The position numbers and the translations under genes were made by a program. The notes below the pieces were generated by a model. That model saw only the letters and a list, made by a program, of their open reading frames with translations. It did not search any database and was not told the origin of the DNA. A stretch of 64,000 nucleotides of DNA from an uncultured Lacinutrix sp. (GTDB lineage Bacteria > Bacteroidota > Bacteroidia > Flavobacteriales > Flavobacteriaceae): contig CAKZMU010000009.1 in NCBI GenBank assembly GCA_937129145.1, forward strand, positions 268,551 to 332,550. Direction: 5' to 3'. Positions within the stretch are counted from its first letter, which is position 1. The number at the start of each line of letters is the position of its first letter. Positions 17,635 to 24,710 of the stretch are shown one piece after another.

Positions 17635-17718
17635 ATTTTTAATTTTAAGAATTATTAATTTAAAGTACAAAGATACCAAATGTGTAACAATTTCTGTATC
17701 CAATCTACTAACAAATAG

Positions 17719-17726
17719 TATATTTG
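17719..17726 (+). promoter_or_regulatory. Probable -7 promoter element for the TerB/DnaJ gene
   Basis: TATATTTG matches TAnnTTTG exactly and lies 25 bases before the ATG at 17752. No clear -33 element is visible at the usual spacing. Confidence 0.4.
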
Positions 17727-17751
17727 GTCATAATTAAAATCTATTACTTAC

Positions 17752-18528
17752 ATGAGTTTTTCAAAGTGGATTGGAGCATCGATTGGTTGGTCGTTTGGAG
17801 GCCCAATAGGAGCTATTATTGGGTTAGCATTGGGTAGCATTGTTGATTCTATGGCAAACGGAAAAGGAAGCCCATTATTAGGTGAACGACAAACAGGGAG
17901 ACGTCATAGAACCTACCGAACTAATAGACCAAGACAGCGACCGCAAACTCAATCTGGAGATTTTGAAGTAAGCTTATTAGTATTGGCTTCTATCGTGATA
18001 AAAGCGGATGACCACCAAGACCAACGTGAGCTAGATTTTGTACGCCAACAATTTACAAGCATGTATGGTAAAGAGCGAGCGAACCAAGCATTCAAGCTGT
18101 TTAAAAATATAAGCAAACAGAATATTTCCACACGACAGGTCTGCAATCAAATACGCCAAATGATGGACCATCCATCACGTTTGCAATTGCTTCATTTTTT
18201 ATTTGGTATTGCAAAAGCTGATACACATGTTAGTGAATCTGAAATCAGACAGATATATACTATCTCAGGTTATTTAGGCATCAGCTCAAAAGATTTTGAA
18301 AGCATCAAAGCCATGTTTTTTAACAGTACCGAAAACGCCTATAAAATTTTAGAGATTGCTAAGTCTGCGTCAGTTGATGAAATTAAAAAAGCATACCGAA
18401 AAATGGCTAAAAAGTACCACCCAGATAGAGTGATTCATTTAGGAAAAGAACATCAAGCTGGAGCCGAAGAAAAATTTAGGCAAGTGCAAGAGGCTTATGA
18501 GCAATTGCAGAAAGAAAGAGGATTTTAA
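17752..18528 (+). CDS. TerB-like / DnaJ-domain protein (DjlA-like)
   Basis: The N-terminus is glycine-zipper-like and hydrophobic ([20 protein letters not shown]), consistent with membrane association. A TerB-like helical domain follows (about 70-185), with [20 protein letters not shown]. The C-terminal J domain has the HPD motif at 223-225 (KKYHPDRV) that stimulates the ATPase of DnaK. This order (membrane segment, TerB, J domain) is that of DjlA co-chaperones. The gene is divergent from the bacilliredoxin gene across 117 bases. Confidence 0.9.
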   Translation: MSFSKWIGASIGWSFGGPIGAIIGLALGSIVDSMANGKGSPLLGERQTGRRHRTYRTNRPRQRPQTQSGDFEVSLLVLASIVIKADDHQDQRELDFVRQQFTSMYGKERANQAFKLFKNISKQNISTRQVCNQIRQMMDHPSRLQLLHFLFGIAKADTHVSESEIRQIYTISGYLGISSKDFESIKAMFFNSTENAYKILEIAKSASVDEIKKAYRKMAKKYHPDRVIHLGKEHQAGAEEKFRQVQEAYEQLQKERGF

Positions 18529-18529
18529 G

Positions 18530-18682
18530 CTAATGCGAATTTTCTTTTTTCTCTTGAATTCGTTTATCAATGTATTTAAAATAGCGTTTTTCTTTATACT
18601 TTCTATATAAAAGCGCAATAACTACAATTAGGCCAAGAATCATTATTCCACCTTTTCCAGTTACATAGTCAATTAGTTCCAT
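18530..18682 (-). CDS. Small single-span membrane protein, 50 residues
   Basis: The ATG at 18680-18682 opens a frame that ends at TAG 18530-18532, just 1 base after the convergent TerB/DnaJ stop. The product begins MELIDYVTGKGG, has one hydrophobic helix (IMILGLIVVIALL) and a strongly basic, Lys/Arg/Tyr-rich cytoplasmic tail ending EKKENSH. It follows the positive-inside rule, and the frame fills the whole gap without a stop, which supports a real gene. No family is recognised. Confidence 0.6.
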   Translation of the reverse strand: MELIDYVTGKGGIMILGLIVVIALLYRKYKEKRYFKYIDKRIQEKKENSH

Positions 18683-18818
18683 AACATTAAATTAAGGGCG
18701 TTATAGTCGGCAATAAAACAAAAACTTTCGTATTGATCATTTATTTTAGACCAAATGCATGATTGAGCGTTATTTGTGAAAATAAATAGATGCTTGAAAA
18801 AGAAAGAGCGTTTTAATA

Positions 18819-19979
18819 TTAGCCTCTAAATAGAAAGAAGTCATCTTTCATATCTTCAATTTGAGCATCTTCATTGGTAATTATATAATCAATCGCTTTT
18901 GAGGTAAATGCATCGCCTTTTTTGGTAAGTGAGACAAGGTTGTTATCTATCTCAATCATATTATTTTTAAGTGCTAAATCTAAAACCGACTTCGCTCTAA
19001 CTTTTTGCCAATTAATATGTTCTTGTAAATGATTTACGTGACGCTCTCTTTCTTCATTATGATTTTTTAAATGCAATAAAAAGGTCAATAATGACACTTC
19101 GGTGCGTTGCTGTTTTTCTCTATACATAACCGCAATAACACCTTTACTTGGCGCAAATAAATACACGAGCAAAAATATTAAACCTAACATGGTGGTTATA
19201 GAACCAGCAATGGATGCATCGAGCCAATGCGCAAACCAATAGCCAGAAATAGCACTAAGCACACCAAATCCAATTGCCATCAACAGCATTTTTTTCAAAT
19301 CTGTGGTTAATAAATAGGCTGTAGCAGCTGGAGCAATCATTAAAGCAACAACTAATATTGCACCAACAGCATCAAACGCACCAACGGTTGTTACTGAGGA
19401 TACAGACATTAATCCGTAATGCATAATTGCTGGCGAAAACCCTAACGATGCAGCTAAACCTTTGTCAAAAGTACTCACTTTCAACTCCTTAAAAAACGTA
19501 ATTAATAGCACCACAGTAATAATTAAAATGGAACTGATTATCCATAATGATTTTGGACCAAAGTCTGTTCCAGAAATAATGAGCCTGTCAAAAGGTGCAA
19601 AGGCTAACTCGCCAAGTAATACAGCATCAACATCTAAATGAACATCGTTTGCATTTTTAGCAATCAAAATAACACCAATACTAAATAATGCAGGAAACAC
19701 TAAGCCTATGGCTGTATCTTCTTTTACGAGTCCAGTTTTCTGAATATATTCCACTAATACAACCGTTATAATTCCTGTTAAGGCGGCTAATAAAATTAGT
19801 AGTGGTGAATTAAGGTCGTGCGTAATAAAAAATCCAATAACGATTCCTGGTAATATAGAATGACTTATGGCATCGCTAATCATAGCCATTTTACGAAGCA
19901 CCAAAAATGTTCCTGGAATGGCACAAGCGATGGCAACCAAACTAGCAATGAGTTGTATTTCTATTTGAGCGCTATTCAT
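18819..19979 (-). CDS. Metal ABC transporter permease, TroD/MntB-like, with C-terminal winged-helix-like extension
   Basis: The first 280 residues form a multi-span ABC-3 type permease for Mn/Zn/Fe, with LRKMAMISDAISHSILPGIV and VGAILVVALMIAPAATAYLL being the family's most conserved segments. About 100 further residues follow (from YREKQQRTEVSLL to the end), ending in NNLVSLTKKGDAFTSKAIDY, which reads like the wing and last helix of a winged-helix domain as in DtxR-type regulators. It is the last gene of the regulator-barrel-TroA-ATPase-permease cluster and overlaps the preceding permease by 8 bases. The two permeases would form a heterodimer. Confidence 0.88.
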   Translation of the reverse strand: MNSAQIEIQLIASLVAIACAIPGTFLVLRKMAMISDAISHSILPGIVIGFFITHDLNSPLLILLAALTGIITVVLVEYIQKTGLVKEDTAIGLVFPALFSIGVILIAKNANDVHLDVDAVLLGELAFAPFDRLIISGTDFGPKSLWIISSILIITVVLLITFFKELKVSTFDKGLAASLGFSPAIMHYGLMSVSSVTTVGAFDAVGAILVVALMIAPAATAYLLTTDLKKMLLMAIGFGVLSAISGYWFAHWLDASIAGSITTMLGLIFLLVYLFAPSKGVIAVMYREKQQRTEVSLLTFLLHLKNHNEERERHVNHLQEHINWQKVRAKSVLDLALKNNMIEIDNNLVSLTKKGDAFTSKAIDYIITNEDAQIEDMKDDFFLFRG

Positions 19980-21003
19980 CGTTTTCTTGTTGGTTGTATA
20001 AATTTGACGCTGTTTTAAAGCCTTCTTCTGTTAAACTCCACATATTTCCATCAAGTGTAACGTAATCTTTCTTCACTAATTTTTGAAGTGTGCCACGTGT
20101 ATATCCTTGAAAGTTATTTAAGATTTTCACGGAGTGAGGATGCGAAATATTTTCATGTGTTTCGGCAATATGAAACATAAAAGCGAGAGTTTTATGAAGT
20201 TCTAAATCACGACGATTTTTAATGAATCTAATTTGCTTGAATAACAATCCACGACTAGGCGAAAACACAAAAGAAAATACTACAAAAACGCTTGCAACCA
20301 ATACAATAACTGGACCAGTTGAAAGATTGTTTTGACTTGCACTAATCGCTGTTCCAAACACACCAGAAAACGCACCAAACAAGGCTGCTAAAAACACCAT
20401 TTTAGCTAAACTGTTTGTCCATTGTCTGGCAGCAGCAGCAGGAGCCAATAACATGGCACTCATTAAAACCACACCAACTGTTTGCAAGCCTAGAACAATG
20501 GCCAAAACGATAAATGAAGTAATGAGAATATCTATAAACCTGGTATTAAAGCCAAGAGTTTTGGTATAATCGGCATCAAACAATAGAATTTTAAACTCTT
20601 TCCAAAAAAGAAGTAATACAAATACACAAACCGCTGTTACTATAGCCATCATCCAAACATCACTTTCAACAAGTGTTGCAGCTTGTCCGAATAAATATTT
20701 ATCTAAACCTGCTTGATTTGCATTTGGTTGTTTTTGTATGAAAGTAAGAAGCAACATTCCAAAACCAAAAAAGAGCGATAAAATTAACCCTAAGGCAGTG
20801 TCTGATTTTAAATGCGTTTTAGTAATGATTCCTCTAATCCAAAATGTCCCTATTAGACCACTGACTAATGCGCCTAACAATAGCGTGTTACTATCTTTTG
20901 CTTCTGTAATTAAAAATGCAATGGCAATTCCTGGTAAAGCTGCGTGTGAAATGGCATCACCTAATAAGCTTTGTTTTCGGAGCACAGCGAAACTACCAAG
21001 CAT
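19972..21003 (-). CDS. Metal ABC transporter permease, TroC/MntB-like, with C-terminal winged-helix-like extension; start uncertain
   Basis: From the only available ATG (21003) the product starts MLGSFAVLRKQSLLGDAISH, which is already past the first membrane helix of this family. The frame stays open upstream to TAG at 21103-21105, and the 32 upstream codons that follow AGA encode a fitting N-terminus (IDLTEYIQLVFTDYTLRT, then a helix ending GAVTG). They contain no ATG, GTG or TTG; only ATA ATA at 21094-21099 sits where a start is expected. So the true gene may begin at an ATA codon or may have lost its start. The C-terminus (about 265-343) again looks winged-helix-like (YVTLDGNMWSLTEEGFKTAS). 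A palindromic repeat begins 13 bases upstream of that ATA. Confidence 0.85.
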   Translation of the reverse strand: MLGSFAVLRKQSLLGDAISHAALPGIAIAFLITEAKDSNTLLLGALVSGLIGTFWIRGIITKTHLKSDTALGLILSLFFGFGMLLLTFIQKQPNANQAGLDKYLFGQAATLVESDVWMMAIVTAVCVFVLLLFWKEFKILLFDADYTKTLGFNTRFIDILITSFIVLAIVLGLQTVGVVLMSAMLLAPAAAARQWTNSLAKMVFLAALFGAFSGVFGTAISASQNNLSTGPVIVLVASVFVVFSFVFSPSRGLLFKQIRFIKNRRDLELHKTLAFMFHIAETHENISHPHSVKILNNFQGYTRGTLQKLVKKDYVTLDGNMWSLTEEGFKTASNLYNQQENDE

Positions 21004-21111
21004 ACCTGTAACCGCTCCAAGGACAGCTGTTCCTAGGGTTATGGTTCGTAGTGTGTAGTCTGTAAAGACGAGTTGTATGTATTCTGTTAGGTCTATTATT
21101 CTCTATTATTT

Positions 21112-21204
21112 GTCATTGCGAGACTTTTTTCAAGTCGTGGCAATCTGTTTATTTATAGTTTTAATTCATGGGATTACTTCGGTCATAATTCCCCTCGTAA
21201 TGAC
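21112..21204. repeat. Imperfect palindromic intergenic repeat, GTCATTGCGA type (copy B)
   Basis: The outer arms GTCATTGCGA and TCGTAATGAC match copy A at 17133, with inner GGCAATCTG facing GGGATTACTTCGG. The element is 93 bases long and lies between the ATPase and permease genes of the metal transporter, directly against the 5' end of the permease reading frame. Confidence 0.7.
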
Positions 21205-21304
21205 GTTTAAATTTTTATAGTTTAATTTCGATTAGTGTAAATTATCAATTTTTTTATTCATATGAGTAAATCTGTAAACTGCTACTGAATACTGCCAACT
21301 CATT

Positions 21305-22042
21305 TTATTCCTGAATACTTACTTTATAATTAATACCATAGGTTTTGGTTAAATTATCATCATTAAAAATATCTTTAACTGGTCCTGTGGCAATCTTTTT
21401 TACATTTAAAAACGTGACCCAATCAAAATATTCTGGAACGGTTTGTAAGTCATGATGCACAACTATGACTGTTTTCCCAGCTTTTCTAAGAGCTTTTAAA
21501 ATGTTGATAATGGCAATTTCGGTAGATGCATCAACACCCTGAAACGGTTCATCCATAAAGTAGATTGCTGCATTTTGCACCAATGCTCGTGCTAAAAATA
21601 TTCGTTGCTGTTGCCCACCAGATAATTGACTTATTTGTCTGTTTTTAAAAGGAAGCATGCCTACTTTTTCTAAGGCTTCCAAAGCTGCTTTTTTTTCTTT
21701 TTGTTTTGGACGCTTTATCCAGCCTAAGCTTCCATAGGTTCCCATCATAACAACGTCGAGTGCTGTGGTTGGAAAATCCCAATCTACACTTCCTTTTTGA
21801 GGTACATACGCCACTAACTTGCGTTGCTCATCATATGGCTTTCCATAAATGCTTACACTACCAGCAATAGGTTTCAAAATACCTAAAATGGATTTAATTA
21901 ATGTGGATTTTCCTGCGCCATTTGGACCAACAATAGCCATAAGGACACCCTCAGGGATTTCTAAATCGATATCCCAAAGTACAGGTTTGTAATTATATGC
22001 GACTGTTAAATCATCTACTTGTACAGCAATTTTTTTGTCCAT
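21305..22042 (-). CDS. Metal ABC transporter ATP-binding protein, TroB/MntA/ZnuC-like
   Basis: This 245-residue ATPase has Walker [10 protein letters not shown] (39-47), Q-loop [13 protein letters not shown], signature LSGGQQQR (140-147), Walker [12 protein letters not shown] and H-loop VVHHDLQTV. The VPQ(K/R)xxVDWDFP segment is characteristic of manganese/zinc/iron ABC-3 importers. It overlaps the binding-protein gene by one base and is separated from the first permease by about 200 bases holding a repeat. Confidence 0.94.
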   Translation of the reverse strand: MDKKIAVQVDDLTVAYNYKPVLWDIDLEIPEGVLMAIVGPNGAGKSTLIKSILGILKPIAGSVSIYGKPYDEQRKLVAYVPQKGSVDWDFPTTALDVVMMGTYGSLGWIKRPKQKEKKAALEALEKVGMLPFKNRQISQLSGGQQQRIFLARALVQNAAIYFMDEPFQGVDASTEIAIINILKALRKAGKTVIVVHHDLQTVPEYFDWVTFLNVKKIATGPVKDIFNDDNLTKTYGINYKVSIQE

Positions 22043-22962
22043 TATTTAAGTGCGTTTACAATAGTATTCACATTATACTCAAACATTCCTAAATAAGTTC
22101 CTTCAACTGTTCCTGCATTTCCTAAAGCATCAGAATATAATGTTCCTCCAATAGTTACGTCATGACCTTTAGATTTTACAGCTGCTTCTAATGCTTCTAT
22201 AGTTCGTTTTGGCACAGAGCTCTCAACAAAAATGGCTTTTACATTGTTCTCAATAATAAATGCAGATATTTTCTGAACATCTTGAACTCCTGCTTCTGTA
22301 GCTGTTGATAAGCCTTGTAAGCCAACCACCTGGAATCCAAAAGCTTTTCCAAAATAATTAAAGGCATCGTGTGCTGTTACCAATATTCGCTTTTCTTTTG
22401 GAAGTGTTTCAATGGTCTTGATTAGTTTCACTTTAAGTGCATCAAGTTGTTCAATATAGTTATTACCATTTGCTTCAAAAGTTTCTTTGTATTCAGGAAC
22501 TTCTTCTGATAATTTTGAAACTACAAATTGAGTGACTTGCTTCCAATAATCTACGTCAAACCATATATGTGGGTCGTAATTGGATTGAAAATAATCAGAG
22601 CCAATCAACGTACTTTTATCTAATATTTCAGCAACTGCAATGGTTTTTATGTTTTGAGAGCCCATTTTTTCAAACACTTCTACCAATTTACCCTCAAGGT
22701 GCAAACCGTTGTAAAAAATAACATCGGCATTTGATAGTTTTGTAACATCGCCTTCACTTGCTTTGTATAGATGTGGGTCGACGCCACTTCCCATTAAACC
22801 TTGAATGTTAATGACATCGCCACCAATGTTTTTTACCAAATCGGTAATCATGGATGTTGTTGTAACCACATTCAGTTTTCCATTGTCTTCGTTTTTTTGT
22901 TTGCAACTAAAAACTAAAACGATAACCAATAATAGTACTATTCTATTCATCTTTTTTAACAT
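22042..22962 (-). CDS. Metal-binding lipoprotein of ABC importer, TroA-like
   Basis: A lipoprotein signal ends in LVFSC (Cys20; the start may instead be the Met at residue 5). The cluster A-1 binding protein that follows has metal ligands placed as in TroA: His64 ([10 protein letters not shown]), His132 (YDPHIWFDV), His198 ([10 protein letters not shown]) and Asp278 (LYSDALG). There is no His-rich loop of the kind seen in dedicated ZnuA proteins. It would capture Mn, Zn or Fe in the periplasm and pass it to the two permeases. It shares one base with the barrel gene upstream and one with the ATPase gene downstream, so the operon is tightly packed. Confidence 0.93.
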   Translation of the reverse strand: MLKKMNRIVLLLVIVLVFSCKQKNEDNGKLNVVTTTSMITDLVKNIGGDVINIQGLMGSGVDPHLYKASEGDVTKLSNADVIFYNGLHLEGKLVEVFEKMGSQNIKTIAVAEILDKSTLIGSDYFQSNYDPHIWFDVDYWKQVTQFVVSKLSEEVPEYKETFEANGNNYIEQLDALKVKLIKTIETLPKEKRILVTAHDAFNYFGKAFGFQVVGLQGLSTATEAGVQDVQKISAFIIENNVKAIFVESSVPKRTIEALEAAVKSKGHDVTIGGTLYSDALGNAGTVEGTYLGMFEYNVNTIVNALK

Positions 22963-23765
22963 TATTTTCTTCTAAATCTATAGCTTGCGCCTAAGCCCAA
23001 CAAAATGTCTTGTCCATCTGTAATGCTTGTTCCTACATAAGCATCCAATTGTAAATCGGTGGAAACCAAATACGTGAGTCCGCCATCCCAATAATGATTT
23101 GCAGAACTGTCTTCAGGCAAATCGCCATACAATTCTAAATAAAACCCAAATTTTTCTGAAATACTGTGTCCATATGCAATCGTATATATTCCTGCCATTT
23201 CAGGCGAATCATTTCCCCATTGGGCACCAATGTTATAACCAATACTGGATTTTTCACTCAACGTGTGTGATAATGAAAACCTAAAATCGACTCCTGTGGT
23301 TTCTGGGCGATAATCTTGTGACGCACTAAATAGCGGAAAAATATGACCTATAAATGCTATTTCTGGCATGGCGTCATTTTCTTCGGCAATATCAATTTTA
23401 ACACCTAATAATAGTGGCGAAAATCCGCTCGTCACATTATCAAGTTTATTGCCATTTACTTTTGTAACGCCTTCAACAAAATCCCAACCTAAACGGAGTT
23501 CCATGTTGTCGAGAATTCCGTAGCGAACCAATGTGGTATTATAGGTGTAGTTTTTAGATTTTATATTATTCATCTTAAAGGATTCGTATAGACCGCCTGT
23601 TTCTACCTGAAGCACTCCTCTCCCAACGGTTGATGATGCCTCGGTTGCATCTGGCCTATCAGTTACCAATGCTTCAACCTCTGTTTTTTCCTGTGCCATT
23701 GTAATATGGAGGCATCCTAATAGAAGTGCTGATATTGTATATGTTTTACTCTGTTTTATTGACAT
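22962..23765 (-). CDS. Outer-membrane beta-barrel, transporter-like (PF13557 type)
   Basis: A signal peptide (cleavage after TMA in GCLHITMAQEK) precedes TDRPDATEASSTVGRGVLQVETG, the N-terminal signature of the 'MetA-pathway phenol degradation/transporter' barrel family. Alternating hydrophobic strands continue to a C-terminal GLGASYRFRRK. The family forms small outer-membrane channels of mostly unknown substrate. Here it sits between the DtxR-like regulator (20-base overlap) and the TroA-like lipoprotein (1-base overlap), so a role as the outer-membrane entry for the same metal is a reasonable inference but unproven. Confidence 0.82.
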   Translation of the reverse strand: MSIKQSKTYTISALLLGCLHITMAQEKTEVEALVTDRPDATEASSTVGRGVLQVETGGLYESFKMNNIKSKNYTYNTTLVRYGILDNMELRLGWDFVEGVTKVNGNKLDNVTSGFSPLLLGVKIDIAEENDAMPEIAFIGHIFPLFSASQDYRPETTGVDFRFSLSHTLSEKSSIGYNIGAQWGNDSPEMAGIYTIAYGHSISEKFGFYLELYGDLPEDSSANHYWDGGLTYLVSTDLQLDAYVGTSITDGQDILLGLGASYRFRRK

Positions 23766-24405
23766 AAATTATATTGGTAAAATCTTCATTTAAAAGAATT
23801 GAATTGTTGTTAATTGATATTTGGGTCATTCGGTTTTTTGTGAGTTGCTTGTTCACAGAAATTGTATTGCCATATTTTATTCCGTTGGAGGCGCAAAAAT
23901 CAAAAAACTCCTTGTCATCACTCATTAAACGTGAAATAACATAGCTTTTTCCTTCTTGTGTTTCAGACAACGCCATTGAAGTGTCTGTTGTGGTAATTTC
24001 GCCATTCGCATTTGGAATTGGGTCGCCATGAGGGTCGAATTTTGGGTTTCCTAAATAGTCGCTAATCTTATTAGCCAAAAAATCTGAGGTTTCATGCTCA
24101 AGCAATTCCGCCTCACGATGAATATCATGCAAAGACATATCGAAAGTTTTATAAAGAAAGGCTTCCCAAAGACGATGTTTTCTAACCACGTTCAACGCCA
24201 TTTTTTCGCCTTCTTTTGTCAACTGTAACGGTTGATATTTCTTATAATGCAGTAACTTTTTTACAGCCAATTTTTTAGCCATATCTGTTGCTGCAGCATT
24301 TGAAATGCCTAGTTTCTTGGCAATATTACCAGGTTTGGTATTATTGGTATCATTATTATCGTTCTTGTAAATGGCTTTTACAAAATTTTCAACTGCTACA
24401 GACAT
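23746..24405 (-). CDS. DtxR/MntR-family metal-dependent transcriptional repressor
   Basis: The 219-residue protein has an N-terminal winged helix (about 5-60), a metal-binding/dimer domain and a C-terminal SH3/FeoA-like domain (about 150-219). Metal ligands are retained: His and Glu of RKHRLWEAFL, and His, Glu, Glu, His of IHREAELLEH. Glu stands where DtxR has its Cys102, as in manganese-sensing MntR/TroR, and Asn occupies the position of DtxR Met10. With metal bound it should repress the operon it heads. A perfect palindrome overlies its promoter region. It starts the operon that continues with the barrel and the ABC importer. Confidence 0.92.
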   Translation of the reverse strand: MSVAVENFVKAIYKNDNNDTNNTKPGNIAKKLGISNAAATDMAKKLAVKKLLHYKKYQPLQLTKEGEKMALNVVRKHRLWEAFLYKTFDMSLHDIHREAELLEHETSDFLANKISDYLGNPKFDPHGDPIPNANGEITTTDTSMALSETQEGKSYVISRLMSDDKEFFDFCASNGIKYGNTISVNKQLTKNRMTQISINNNSILLNEDFTNIIYVNKTE

Positions 24406-24425
24406 TTTAAATAGCTTTAATTAAA

Positions 24426-24443
24426 ATTTAAGTATACTTAAAT
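24426..24443. promoter_or_regulatory. Predicted DtxR/MntR operator, perfect 18-bp palindrome
   Basis: ATTTAAGTATACTTAAAT is a perfect inverted repeat 21 bases upstream of the regulator's ATG and 6 bases after the -7 element, so it covers the likely transcription start. It has the TTTAxGTATAC-type form known for manganese- and iron-dependent repressors of this family. An imperfect second copy (TTAAGTATGCTTGA) lies at 24551-24564. Confidence 0.7.
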
Positions 24444-24449
24444 ATTTTT

Positions 24450-24480
24450 CAAATGTAACTAAAAAATTAAACACTACAAA
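24450..24480 (-). promoter_or_regulatory. Promoter of the metal-regulator operon
   Basis: On the minus strand TTTG (24477-24480) and TACATTTG (24450-24457) are separated by 19 bases, an exact fit to the Bacteroidota -33/-7 promoter. The palindromic operator follows immediately downstream. Confidence 0.75.
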
Positions 24481-24575
24481 CAGAAAATGTGATTTGTAAG
24501 AAAGATTTTTGAGACGGTAAATTTGAAACTATTCAGAAAGGGAAAGTTCGTTAAGTATGCTTGAGAAGATATTGG

Positions 24576-24710
24576 TTAACAGCCACAACCGTCACTACCA
24601 CAAGAGTTAGAGTTCTTTTTCTTAGGGTTCCAAATATATTTTCTAACCAAAAAAGTAATGGCGAAAAGCACAATGACTGCAATAGCGATATTTTGAAAAA
24701 GTATACTCAT
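24576..24710 (-). CDS. FeoB-associated Cys-rich membrane protein
   Basis: From the ATG at 24710 the product has 44 residues: one membrane helix (NIAIAVIVLFAITFLV), a basic stretch (RKYIWNPKKK) and a C-terminal SCGSDGCGC with four cysteines. This is the pattern of the small proteins encoded after feoB, thought to assist ferrous-iron uptake. Its ATG overlaps the feoB stop by one base. An upstream start at 24788 would run 26 codons into feoB and is unlikely. Confidence 0.85.
   Translation of the reverse strand: MSILFQNIAIAVIVLFAITFLVRKYIWNPKKKNSNSCGSDGCGC

Noticed and set aside
17306..17737. 143-codon plus-strand frame over the bacilliredoxin gene
   Set aside because: It is antisense to the CGC-motif protein, which is complete and well conserved. 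The plus frame has no known pattern.
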